DNA of 13,420 nt, taken from NCBI GenBank assembly GCA_903881265.1, contig CAIRSV010000182.1, positions 1 to 13,420 on the forward strand, read 5' to 3'. Below the pieces are notes generated by a model that was not told the DNA's origin, did no database searches, and saw only the letters and a program-made list of their open reading frames with translations. This stretch comes from an uncultured Bacteroidota bacterium (GTDB lineage: Bacteria; Bacteroidota; Bacteroidia; Chitinophagales; Chitinophagaceae). The translations under genes were made by a program, and so were the position numbers. Of this stretch, positions 5,485 through 13,367 are shown piece by piece. Each line of letters begins with the position of its first letter. Within the stretch, counting starts at the first letter, position 1.

Positions 5485-7158
5485 TTATTTTTTTACCGCA
5501 TCCCATTTATACACATCCTTCAAATACATCACATGACCTGTGCTATCTAATGCATTGGTGAGATACACAATATGTACCATCACATCACGATGCATTGGAA
5601 CATACATAGTTTTTCTGGTGTTGCAAATCGAATCGATTTTTGTGTTTGAATACTTGGCGCTGTCTCTTAACAGAAAGGCTGCAAACTCTTTCGGGTGATG
5701 CACACGAATACAACCAGAACTGTAAGCCCTATAGAATTTTACAAAGTCTTCTCTGTGCGGTGTGTCGTGCAAGTAAATAGACCACGGATTTAGTAAATTG
5801 AATTTCACTTCACCTAATGAGCTTCGATACCCTGGCGCTTGTCGTACTTTGTACTTATTGATATTCATTGCATTGATATCCGCATTAGCCACCTGTTTCC
5901 CATTTTTGTCAAATGCTTTTAACCCTTTTCGTGTAAGGTATGATGGGCCTCGTTTTGCAATGCCAGGTATCACATCTTCTTTCATTATGGTGGGGGGCAC
6001 TGTCCACGGTGGATTGAATACGATATTCTGCAAACGGGCCACAAGCATAGTAGTTGGTCGTGTGAGTTTGCCAACAACCACTTTCATATTAAATTGGATC
6101 GAATCGTTTTCGATATAATAAAGTGCTTGCTTGGCTACATCAACCCAGATATACGGTTGCGGAAAATCATGTTTCATCCAACGCAATCGTTCCATGTTAG
6201 ATGAGAGCGTGTTCAATTTAGAACGGATATCGATATTCAATCTTGTAATAGTTGTTGAATCAATTTTTCCATTGGGCCTGATATGATTTGTATATTGAAA
6301 ATGGCGAATGGCTTCTGACAAATCTACTGTCCATTTGCCTGATGACGTATCGGATGGCATCCCAGTTTCGATAAATAATCGTTTACGAAGACTGCAAAAC
6401 CATTGCGCAGATGTATCTTTTGAAAGGCTGTCTGTCGGCATATTAATTTTATTCCATCCTCCTGCATCCTTCAGTTTGTAAAGACGTTTATATTCTTCCC
6501 TGATGGCGTTATAATAGCGATGTTGAGGTCGCATGAGTTCAAGGGCGTTCCCTATATGCTCATCATTCATTGCGTTACATACCTTGTCGCTATATTCAGC
6601 CGCAGAATCATTTGCTATTTTCCAATCCTTTCTATTTCTCTTTGATGGATTTGAACCTATAAGAAGGTCGTTTGAAACATGCAGAAATGAACGCGACATC
6701 AGCATTTCAAACTCATTGATATTCGCTTTAGTTGCTTGGTTATGTTTAATACGCAAGGCTGATTTTTCAATCGTTGAACAATCATAATCCGAGGGGTCGA
6801 GTCCGTCATATCGGATTTCTTTTATTGCATGGATAAAATTCTCCGCATTGGTGTTAAGCCCTTGTTCATTGACCCAAAAGGGTTCAAACTGATGCATCAT
6901 ATAGGCCTTCTGCAGTATTTCAGGATGTTGAATAGTATCTCCAGCAATTACTAATGGTCCTATTGCGGTGCTGTCGAACAAGGCAACAAGATATTCTTTC
7001 ATATCCATTGTATTTGTTGAAGACAAGGGTCGAGGATGTGTCTTCGCGCGTTGAAGTTTGGTGTCGGTTGGTGATACACAGGCATTCAAGCAGACGAGAC
7101 TAAGAAGGGGTAAAAAGAAAATTCGTTTAAATATTAAGAGTGGCTTCGCTTGGTTCAT
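5485..7158 (-). CDS. Lipoprotein L,D-transpeptidase, YcbB/LdtD type
   Basis: Counting from the ATG at 7158 (557 aa; an upstream in-frame TTG at 7170 would lie on the -7 element), residues 1-26 form a lipoprotein signal peptide ending in lipobox 'LNAC' with Cys27. A scaffold domain with 'DGLDPSDYD' (about 118-126) follows, as in YcbB. A peptidoglycan-binding-like segment, 'LSEAIRHFQYTN...IRPNGKID', lies near 280-300. The YkuD catalytic domain runs from about 335 to 515, with 'YLHDTP' (His464) and 'AYSSGCIRV' (catalytic Cys483), close to E. coli LdtD's 'LHDTP...FSSGCIRV'. The enzyme makes 3-3 crosslinks in peptidoglycan, or links proteins to it, in the periplasm. Lipid anchoring is the notable difference from E. 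coli LdtD. It is transcribed alone and divergently from the sigma-factor operon. Confidence 0.9.
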   Translation of the reverse strand: MNQAKPLLIFKRIFFLPLLSLVCLNACVSPTDTKLQRAKTHPRPLSSTNTMDMKEYLVALFDSTAIGPLVIAGDTIQHPEILQKAYMMHQFEPFWVNEQGLNTNAENFIHAIKEIRYDGLDPSDYDCSTIEKSALRIKHNQATKANINEFEMLMSRSFLHVSNDLLIGSNPSKRNRKDWKIANDSAAEYSDKVCNAMNDEHIGNALELMRPQHRYYNAIREEYKRLYKLKDAGGWNKINMPTDSLSKDTSAQWFCSLRKRLFIETGMPSDTSSGKWTVDLSEAIRHFQYTNHIRPNGKIDSTTITRLNIDIRSKLNTLSSNMERLRWMKHDFPQPYIWVDVAKQALYYIENDSIQFNMKVVVGKLTRPTTMLVARLQNIVFNPPWTVPPTIMKEDVIPGIAKRGPSYLTRKGLKAFDKNGKQVANADINAMNINKYKVRQAPGYRSSLGEVKFNLLNPWSIYLHDTPHREDFVKFYRAYSSGCIRVHHPKEFAAFLLRDSAKYSNTKIDSICNTRKTMYVPMHRDVMVHIVYLTNALDSTGHVMYLKDVYKWDAVKK

Positions 7159-7167
7159 AGTGCTTTG

Positions 7168-7175
7168 CAAACCTA
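7168..7175 (-). promoter_or_regulatory. Probable -7 element of the L,D-transpeptidase gene
   Basis: On the minus strand TAGGTTTG fits TAnnTTTG and ends 9 nt before the ATG at 7158, implying a leader of about 3-4 nt. There is no good -33 TTTG at the expected distance. The element includes the TTG at 7170, which argues against that TTG as translation start. Confidence 0.4.
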
Positions 7176-7279
7176 CATCATTTATAAAACAAGAGGCCGT
7201 TGATTTCGTTCATATTCATCCTATCTTTAAACTTTCGTGAATAGATGAGGTCGAAGGCCCAATTTTATATAGACTAACC

Positions 7280-7846
7280 ATGTTAAAAGACATCGTGATC
7301 GATTTGGATGACAAGGAATTGTTTGAACTTTTCATGGATGAGTCCATGAAGGATAAAGCGTTCACTATGATTGTCAAGAAGTATCAAGAACGCTTGTATT
7401 GGCATATCCGACGGTTTGTCGTACATCATGAAGACACCAATGATATTCTGCAAAACGTTTTTGTGCGGGCTTGGAAAGGGCTGCATAATTTCAGACAAGA
7501 AGCAGGCTTGTATACTTGGTTTTACAGAGTTGCCACCAATGAATGCCTCACTTATATTGCTAATCAGAAAAAGAAAAATGCCTTGTCGCTCTCCGATGAT
7601 GAACATGGGCTGAGTGGTAGAGTGAAAGCAGAAAAAGGGTTTGATTTTAAGAATATCGAATGGAGGCTGCAATTGGCTATTCAAACATTACCTGATAAGC
7701 AGCGAGCAGTTTTCAATCTTCGTTATTATGATGAAATGCCTTATGAAAAGATGTCGGAGGTACTTGAAACTTCGGTTGGTGCATTAAAAGCATCGTATCA
7801 TCACGCTGCTAAGAAGGTGAGTGAATTTATGTTAAAAGAAAATTAA
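7280..7846 (+). CDS. ECF-type RNA polymerase sigma factor
   Basis: A 188-aa sigma-70-family protein with only regions 2 and 4. Region 2 (about 28-95) contains 'DTNDILQNVFVRAWKGLHNF' (core-binding and -10 recognition) and 'LYTWFYRVATNECL'. Region 4 (about 135-180) contains 'LPDKQRAVFNLRYYDEMPYEKMSEVLETSVGALK', a helix-turn-helix for -35 recognition. It redirects RNA polymerase to a small regulon. It heads a three-gene unit with an anti-sigma-like membrane protein (35-nt gap) and a secreted Spy-like protein, so it is probably held inactive at the membrane and released by an envelope signal. I see no TAnnTTTG element in the 109 bp upstream, consistent with (but not proof of) transcription from its own ECF-type promoter. 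Confidence 0.92.
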   Translation: MLKDIVIDLDDKELFELFMDESMKDKAFTMIVKKYQERLYWHIRRFVVHHEDTNDILQNVFVRAWKGLHNFRQEAGLYTWFYRVATNECLTYIANQKKKNALSLSDDEHGLSGRVKAEKGFDFKNIEWRLQLAIQTLPDKQRAVFNLRYYDEMPYEKMSEVLETSVGALKASYHHAAKKVSEFMLKEN

Positions 7847-7881
7847 ACCTTATCAATAAGCATCAGTCAAACGCGCCGAAA

Positions 7882-8544
7882 ATGAAAAACAGGAAGCATA
7901 TACAGGAAGAGTTACATGAATTGGGCGTTGATCTTTCTGTTGTCGAAATGCCTGACATGGAGATTCCTTCGCATTTCTTCGAATCATTCTCAACCCTTAT
8001 GTTAGAGGCGGTGAAGTCAAACGATGTAATCACATCCCTTCCAATTGAAATGCCATTTGACATACCTGAATTGTATATCGAACAATTGAGTGATAACGTT
8101 CGAGATGTCATTATTGAGGAAAAAATAATGGAGGCTTTGCCTAAAACAATGCCTTATGAAGTTCCGGCACATTATTTTTCTGAATTGCCGGCTCAGGTTA
8201 ATGCAACAATCAATGTTGTTCCAAGGTCCGTTTTTAATCGGGTACTTATATCGCGACTAACCTTGGCAGCCACCGTACTTCTTTTTATGGGCATATCCCT
8301 AAGAATATTCATGAATCCTGTTCGTACAAAGCATGCAAATACTTCCTTTGAATCTCAATTAGCTATTGTTTCGGATGCCGAAGTTGATCAATATCTATTA
8401 CTTCATCAAGCAGCAATAGAAAGTAGTCTTGTGTTGGTGAATATTGATGAATCTAGCATTGATCTTCAAAAATGGGAAGTAGAAATGCTCGACAATACAT
8501 TCAATAATCTGAGTGATGAAGAATTATTAAATTATACCCTTTAA
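7882..8544 (+). CDS. Anti-sigma-factor-like single-pass membrane protein with triplicated short motif
   Basis: A 220-aa protein without a recognised catalytic domain. The first 120 residues carry three copies of a short motif: 'MPDMEIPSHFF' (23-33), 'IEMPFDIPELY' (55-65) and 'KTMPYEVPAHYF' (88-99). The consensus is MP-x-[ED]-[IV]-P-x-x-[YF], and each copy is followed by an acidic amphipathic stretch. One hydrophobic segment (about 126-143, 'LTLAATVLLFMGISL') follows, flanked by Arg on the cytoplasmic side, then an acidic periplasmic tail ending 'LSDEELLNYTL'. Similar 'VP.gYF..L' motifs occur, to my knowledge, in uncharacterised Bacteroidota proteins next to ECF sigma genes. Position and topology suggest an anti-sigma factor. 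It lacks a zinc-binding HxxxCxxC (ZAS) motif, so it would be an atypical one. A 12-nt gap leads to the next gene. Confidence 0.65.
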   Translation: MKNRKHIQEELHELGVDLSVVEMPDMEIPSHFFESFSTLMLEAVKSNDVITSLPIEMPFDIPELYIEQLSDNVRDVIIEEKIMEALPKTMPYEVPAHYFSELPAQVNATINVVPRSVFNRVLISRLTLAATVLLFMGISLRIFMNPVRTKHANTSFESQLAIVSDAEVDQYLLLHQAAIESSLVLVNIDESSIDLQKWEVEMLDNTFNNLSDEELLNYTL

Positions 8545-8556
8545 AATAGAAATATC

Positions 8557-9096
8557 ATGAAACAAATAGTAATCGGACTTTTCGTTGTTATTCAACTTAG
8601 TGCCTTCAACGCGCTGGCGCAAAGCAGACAAGGGAAAGTAGAAAGCATTAAGGTGGCTTATTTGTCTGAAAAGTTGAATCTTGATCCGAAAACAGCAGAA
8701 CGTTTTTGGCCTGTTTATAATCAGTATGACGATGAAATGCATAATGCAATCAACGATTTAAAGCGCGGTAACGATAGTCGCTCTGCCGATCAAATCCTCG
8801 ATCGAGAGCAACGCACCATTGATATCAAGCGAAAATACAGTGCCCAGTTTTTGAAAGTAATTAGTAATGAGCAACTAGGACGATTATTCCAATCTGAAAA
8901 GGAATTCAATCAAATATTACTTCGACGAATGAACAAGATGGAGAATCGACAAAAAAATATGCGTGAGGGCAGTGAGGAAGAACGATTCAGAAATCGACCA
9001 ATGAGAAATCAATCGCGATTGTCTGAAGGAAAAGATCGCAACGCTACAATCAGAGAAGGTCGATCTGATGAGGGTTTGCCACGAAAAAATAACTGA
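8557..9096 (+). CDS. Secreted Spy/CpxP-like protein, putative sensor of the ECF sigma system
   Basis: A 179-aa protein with a signal peptide (residues 1-21, cleavage after 'ALA'). A helical domain (about 25-125) starts 'VESIKVAYLSEKLNLDPKTAERFWPVYNQYDDEM', the pattern shared by Bacteroidota proteins annotated as ECF sigma sensors and resembling the helical-hairpin fold of CpxP, Spy and CnrX. The C-terminal 55 residues are polar, Arg/Asn/Glu-rich and probably disordered. Being third behind a sigma factor and an anti-sigma-like protein, it resembles the periplasmic sensor or damper in Cnr- or Cpx-type relays. The signal (misfolded protein, metal or other) cannot be read from sequence, and no Cys is present in the mature part. 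It ends 14 bp from the convergent MBL-fold gene. Confidence 0.7.
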   Translation: MKQIVIGLFVVIQLSAFNALAQSRQGKVESIKVAYLSEKLNLDPKTAERFWPVYNQYDDEMHNAINDLKRGNDSRSADQILDREQRTIDIKRKYSAQFLKVISNEQLGRLFQSEKEFNQILLRRMNKMENRQKNMREGSEEERFRNRPMRNQSRLSEGKDRNATIREGRSDEGLPRKNN

Positions 9097-9110
9097 TAAA
9101 ACTCATTGAC

Positions 9111-9857
9111 TTATAGTGTTGACGAAGGAATTTTTACATCATGATAAAAGAGGAAGATCCAATTTTCCTCTTTTCCTTTTTCTGCATACGCCTGTCTGAG
9201 TTCCATTGTGCGTCTTCCATCGTAATCGTATTTAGCCATATATCTCGCCTTCATCTGTTTTAATTGAGGGGCTACATCACCTCCGAAAAAAATGCGTTCA
9301 TGTTCGCTATGAAGTAAAAAAGAAGTGTGAAACGGACAATGACCGCCGTCAATTTCATAGGATATAAAACCAAGAATACTTCCCTTGTCGTCGAGCCATT
9401 CAACTTGTGGTGAATTTTTTACTATATCAAAGTCGTCGGTTGTGTATGACGGGAATCCTTTTTCAATGCCGTATTCAAATTCTTTCTTGCCGATATAATA
9501 CGTTGCATTTGGGAATGATAATTCTTTAATGCCGAGTTCGTTGGTATGGCAAATGCCGCCTGCGTGATCCTTGTGCAAGTGCGATAAAATGACCATGTCA
9601 ATGTCGTTTGGGGTAAGGTCGTGATGGCGGAGATTGGCGTAAATCTGTCGTTCGCCGTTCGGCAAGGTATATCCAAGGCCTGTATCAAAAAGGATATTTT
9701 TGCCTTCTGTTTGTATCAGAAAGGGCTGAATTTCTACTAATAAAGAACCAACAGGTCGATGGTTTAATTCATGCAGTGTTTCATCGAAAGGTACAAATAT
9801 TTTGTCGTGCCCGATCGTAAATTCGCCTTCTGAAAGTGGTGTTATTGTAATGCTCAT
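9111..9857 (-). CDS. MBL-fold metallo-hydrolase (lactonase-like)
   Basis: A 248-aa cytosolic protein of the metallo-beta-lactamase superfamily with a complete dinuclear metal site: 'SHLHKDHAGG' (His93, His95, Asp97, His98), 'GGHCPFHTS' (His173, possibly with His177), 'FFGGDVAP' (Asp194) and 'FLFYHD' (His239). The order and spacing, with 'ILFDTGLG' (55-62) before the first motif, are those of the AttM/AiiA lactonase-like and related small-ester hydrolases. There is no signal peptide, so a beta-lactamase is unlikely. The substrate cannot be inferred. The gene starts 14 nt after the rodA stop and has no promoter of its own that I can see, so it is probably co-transcribed with PBP2 and RodA. Whether that has functional meaning is open. 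Confidence 0.85.
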   Translation of the reverse strand: MSITITPLSEGEFTIGHDKIFVPFDETLHELNHRPVGSLLVEIQPFLIQTEGKNILFDTGLGYTLPNGERQIYANLRHHDLTPNDIDMVILSHLHKDHAGGICHTNELGIKELSFPNATYYIGKKEFEYGIEKGFPSYTTDDFDIVKNSPQVEWLDDKGSILGFISYEIDGGHCPFHTSFLLHSEHERIFFGGDVAPQLKQMKARYMAKYDYDGRRTMELRQAYAEKGKEENWIFLFYHDVKIPSSTL

Positions 9858-9871
9858 AATTTAATTCACTG

Positions 9872-11191
9872 TTATCTTAAAACCATCTGACGATCTGCAT
9901 CCAATCTTATTAGAATAAAGATAAGAGACGTGAAGATAAGCAACGACGTGCCACCATAACTAATCAATGGGAGAGGAATGCCGATTACGGGCGCAAGACC
10001 AACCGTCATGCCAACATTAATGGCTAGATGAAAGAACAGGATGCCCGCAACACAATACGCATAGATACGTGTAAATTGCGATCGTTGCCGCTCGGCAATC
10101 ATCACAATGCGTCGAAGCATACTTGTGAAAATCAAGATCAATAAGGTACTTCCGATAAAGCCAAATTGCTCGCCAATTGTGCAGAATATGAAGTCAGTTC
10201 GTTGCTCGGGTACCCAATTATATTGAGTTTGTGTGCCATTTAAAAAACCTTTTCCTGAGAATCCGCCTGAGGCGATCGCAATTTTGGATTGCCCCACATT
10301 ATATTCTGACGCGTTTTGCTTTTTACTATCGATGCCTTCACGGGTGTATTCTTCCGGCACTTCTTGGCCAATCATCGTGTAAATACGTTGCACCTGATAA
10401 CCTTTCAATACATTCTTGAAAGCAACTGGCACAAGCACTTGAGAGAATAGGACGCCTACAAACCAGATACCTGCTACTAATAAAAGAAATTCTCTATTTC
10501 GACGAAGCTGTTTGCGTTCTGAATACAGAATCAACATAGCTAAGACTGACAGAATCACAAATAAAATATTCTTTGGAATCAATAAGGTAGCGAGCGTGAG
10601 GCCCAAAATTGAAAAACCAATCACCAATACGATATTGGGTAATCCTTCGCGATACATCGCCAGAAAAAAGGAAAAATACACTAATGCCAAGCCTGTTTCA
10701 TTTTGTAAAATGATAATCAATGCCGGTATGATCGCCAATGAAGCACAAAGTAGACGATGTTTCAGTAGGGCGAAATTTGTATTCTGTAATGAGAGAAATT
10801 TTGCAATTGATAACGCCGTAAATAGTTTCATTAGCTCTCCAGGTTGAAAGGTAAAGAACCCAAGGTTGAGGAATGAGTGGGAACCTCTGACGCCTTTTCC
10901 TAATGGAGTTAACGCAAGAAGGAGCAATATAAAACCGATCACATAACCAAGAAAAGGAATGGCGGTGAATATTTTACTGTCCATAAGGATAATAATGAGT
11001 GCCACAAATAATGAGATGCCCAAAAAGATGAGTTGCTTCATGTAATTGCTTTTCATCATAAAAAAACTAACATCAGTACTTCGATGTTCTACCGAATAAA
11101 TGCAAAGGACTCCTATGAGCACTAAGATGCCATAGAAGAAAACCATTAGCCAGTCGATTCGTTCAAATAATGATGTTGCTTTAAAGCTCAT
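9872..11191 (-). CDS. rodA: Rod-shape peptidoglycan glycosyltransferase RodA
   Basis: A 439-aa polytopic SEDS-family protein with about ten hydrophobic segments. It polymerises glycan strands from lipid II at the outer face of the inner membrane together with PBP2. 'WVPEQRTDFIF' holds the presumed catalytic Asp333 (equivalent to Asp262 in E. coli RodA). The C-terminal 'GLAPVIGIPLPLISYGGTS' is the SEDS signature. It is about 70 residues longer than E. coli RodA, mainly from hydrophobic segments near 205-255 and an extended loop before the catalytic Asp (about 270-330, with 'EYTREGIDSKKQNASEYN'). Other Bacteroidota RodA proteins also have an enlarged loop here. It lies 31 nt behind the gene for PBP2, its functional partner, which distinguishes it from FtsW. 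Confidence 0.92.
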   Translation of the reverse strand: MSFKATSLFERIDWLMVFFYGILVLIGVLCIYSVEHRSTDVSFFMMKSNYMKQLIFLGISLFVALIIILMDSKIFTAIPFLGYVIGFILLLLALTPLGKGVRGSHSFLNLGFFTFQPGELMKLFTALSIAKFLSLQNTNFALLKHRLLCASLAIIPALIIILQNETGLALVYFSFFLAMYREGLPNIVLVIGFSILGLTLATLLIPKNILFVILSVLAMLILYSERKQLRRNREFLLLVAGIWFVGVLFSQVLVPVAFKNVLKGYQVQRIYTMIGQEVPEEYTREGIDSKKQNASEYNVGQSKIAIASGGFSGKGFLNGTQTQYNWVPEQRTDFIFCTIGEQFGFIGSTLLILIFTSMLRRIVMIAERQRSQFTRIYAYCVAGILFFHLAINVGMTVGLAPVIGIPLPLISYGGTSLLIFTSLIFILIRLDADRQMVLR

Positions 11192-11222
11192 TTGTATTGT
11201 ATTCCTTGTGTGAAAATGAATG

Positions 11223-13265
11223 TTATTTTTTTAAATAGAATTTTCTAAACAGATAAGCCCCTATGGCTAAATCTTCTCGGCGTTTCAAACTGTCTTTGAT
11301 CTTGTTTGCTCGTTTCAGGCTGTCTGCTGAAATGTGTTTCATAGCTTCCTTAGCCCTTGCTGTCCTTTTGTCTAATGAATCTAAAATGTAGGTATAGTTA
11401 GGAATGATTTTAGCATCTTCCATTTTCTTCAAAAGTGGTTTTCGTTTTTCAGTGATGCTGTCTTTGAGGTATTGTTCTATCATCAAACTAGCAATAGGTC
11501 CTGCCCATGAGGCGCCATATCCAGCATTTTCAATACAAACGGCCACAGCAATCCTTGGATTTTGACGTGGCGCAAAGGCAACGAACATAGAGTGATTCTG
11601 TAACTTGACACGCACTCCGTTAATCATACGTTCGTTTTGTGCGGTACCTGTTTTCGCACATACAATGACATCATCCATATGCGCAATTTTTCCAGTCCCC
11701 TCATCTACAACAGCTTGCATACCGCCGATTACATACTCAAAGGAAGAATCCGCAATGTGTGCGACAACTTTTGGGGTTAGGTATTTTTTCAATGCGGGAT
11801 GATTCGAGTTGCCATTGATCGCTCTCACAAAGTGAGGAATAAAATAGGAGCCTCTGTTGGCAATCAGACACATTGAGTTGGCCATTTGTAATGGTGTCAT
11901 TTCTACTTCGCCTTGTCCCATACCAAGGATGGCCATATTGCATGAATTCCAATTCTCGTTATAGATTCTATTGAAATAAGATGAATCAGGAATGTTGCCG
12001 CTGTTTTCGTGTGGAATGTCTATGCCCATTTGCCGACCTAACCCAAAGTCATTCATATATTGGTGCCATTTCTCAAGTCCGACATGCACATTGTCATATT
12101 TTTTTGAATCTATAGCCAGCCGAAAAATATGACAAAAATAGGAGTTGCAAGAATTAGCAATCGCATAGGCTAGGTTTCTCGCGTGGCCTTGTCCGTTATG
12201 CGTGCACGCAATTCGACGGCCGCAGAGCGAATAGCCTCCTGTACAAGCGAATCCGTAATCAGGTGTAATGACACCTTCATCAAGCGCCACTAAGGCTGTT
12301 AATGGTTTGAACGTGGACCCCGGTGGATATTTTGCCTGAATAGGACGAAGGAACAAGGGTTTCGTTGCATCATTGAGCATCTTGCTTAGATTGTTTCCTT
12401 TATTTGAACCTGTTAGTAATTTAGGGTCAAATGATGGGCCACTTGCAAAAGCCAATATGCCCCCTGTTTTGGGGTCTATCGCAATTGCACTTCCCAACTT
12501 GTTGGCCATCATCTTTTCAGTGAGTTTCTGCAAATCTGCATCAAGATATAATTGCAATGCATTTCCTGGAGTCGCTGCAGAATCAAGCGTACCATCTTTA
12601 TAAGGTCCTTGTATCCGTTGTTTTACATCACGAAGTAAATATTGCACACCTGATTTTCCTTTCAATTCATCTTCATAATAATTTTCAAGTCCGTTGATTC
12701 CAATGTAATCTCCTTTCTGATAGGAAGCATATTTCTCATTCTGTAGCTGACTTTCACTCACTTCATTAATATATCCGAAAATGCTACCGCCACAATTATA
12801 ATTAAAATTACGTTCAGCATGCTCGACCAAATCGATGCCACTAAAATCATATAAGTTTTCCTGAAGTCTTGCTACAGCGGTAGGCGAGAGGTTTTTATAA
12901 ATGGCGGAAGGTTTTTGCCAACCGTTTCGAATAATCACTTTTTTGATCTGATGTCTGAGGTCTTCAATACTAACATTGATGAGCTTGCATAAATACAATG
13001 AATCAAAGTCGGCATTTATTTTCTTCGGCTCTACCACCAAATCGTACACGATACTGTTGTTCATCAGCACTTTATTCTTACGGTCATAGATGATGCCTCT
13101 TGGGGCGTATACCTTTTTCATGTAAATCGCCTGCCCGAGTGATTGTTGCTTATATCCACCGATATCAAAAACTTGTAAAAACAATAGGCGGATAATAATG
13201 ATGACAGGGATGGCGACAAAGAGAATTTTAATGAATACGCTTCTATTCTGGGTAAAGTCTGCCAT
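11223..13265 (-). CDS. mrdA: Penicillin-binding protein 2 (elongation transpeptidase)
   Basis: A 680-aa class B PBP: one N-terminal membrane anchor (about 10-31, 'FIKILFVAIPVIIIIRLLFL'), then the PBP dimerisation domain beginning 'APRGIIYDRKNKVL', then a transpeptidase domain. That domain has all three active-site motifs: 'STFK' with nucleophile Ser317, 'SCN' (372-374) and 'KTG' (538-540). 'YPPGSTFKPL' and the Cys-containing 'FACTGGYSLCGR' segment are usual for PBP2. It crosslinks new peptidoglycan in lateral-wall growth, working with RodA, encoded 31 nt downstream. The C-terminus (about 600-680) is a Lys/Arg/Asp-rich helical tail, longer than in E. coli PBP2 (633 aa). The ATG at 13265 is directly preceded by an A/T-rich leader without Shine-Dalgarno. 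Confidence 0.93.
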   Translation of the reverse strand: MADFTQNRSVFIKILFVAIPVIIIIRLLFLQVFDIGGYKQQSLGQAIYMKKVYAPRGIIYDRKNKVLMNNSIVYDLVVEPKKINADFDSLYLCKLINVSIEDLRHQIKKVIIRNGWQKPSAIYKNLSPTAVARLQENLYDFSGIDLVEHAERNFNYNCGGSIFGYINEVSESQLQNEKYASYQKGDYIGINGLENYYEDELKGKSGVQYLLRDVKQRIQGPYKDGTLDSAATPGNALQLYLDADLQKLTEKMMANKLGSAIAIDPKTGGILAFASGPSFDPKLLTGSNKGNNLSKMLNDATKPLFLRPIQAKYPPGSTFKPLTALVALDEGVITPDYGFACTGGYSLCGRRIACTHNGQGHARNLAYAIANSCNSYFCHIFRLAIDSKKYDNVHVGLEKWHQYMNDFGLGRQMGIDIPHENSGNIPDSSYFNRIYNENWNSCNMAILGMGQGEVEMTPLQMANSMCLIANRGSYFIPHFVRAINGNSNHPALKKYLTPKVVAHIADSSFEYVIGGMQAVVDEGTGKIAHMDDVIVCAKTGTAQNERMINGVRVKLQNHSMFVAFAPRQNPRIAVAVCIENAGYGASWAGPIASLMIEQYLKDSITEKRKPLLKKMEDAKIIPNYTYILDSLDKRTARAKEAMKHISADSLKRANKIKDSLKRREDLAIGAYLFRKFYLKK

Positions 13266-13286
13266 GAAGTGGGGGAAAAATTTTCA

Positions 13287-13318
13287 CAAAGTTAAATGGC
13301 TATTACAATTCAACGAAA
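13287..13318 (-). promoter_or_regulatory. Possible promoter of the PBP2-RodA-MBL operon
   Basis: On the minus strand TAACTTTG (13287-13294) fits the -7 consensus. TTTC (13315-13318), 20 nt upstream, is a one-mismatch -33. The expected leader is about 15 nt. If real, the operon starts here and is not read through from genes further right. Confidence 0.4.
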
Positions 13319-13367
13319 AGAGATATTCACATTTTATCTGGCCACTGCAAGAAGGGGAGGCTAGTGT

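Noticed and set aside
7159..7170. In-frame TTG at 7170 as start of the L,D-transpeptidase
   Set aside because: It overlaps the -7 element TAGGTTTG. The ATG at 7158 gives a normal lipoprotein signal peptide, so I moved the start.
7283..7684. 133-aa minus-strand frame opposite the sigma-factor gene
   Set aside because: Fully antisense to a well-supported ECF sigma factor, with no recognisable domain.
13295..13363. 22-codon plus-strand frame starting ATGGCTATTACA
   Set aside because: Too short, no family features, and it overlaps the PBP2 promoter region; probably chance.
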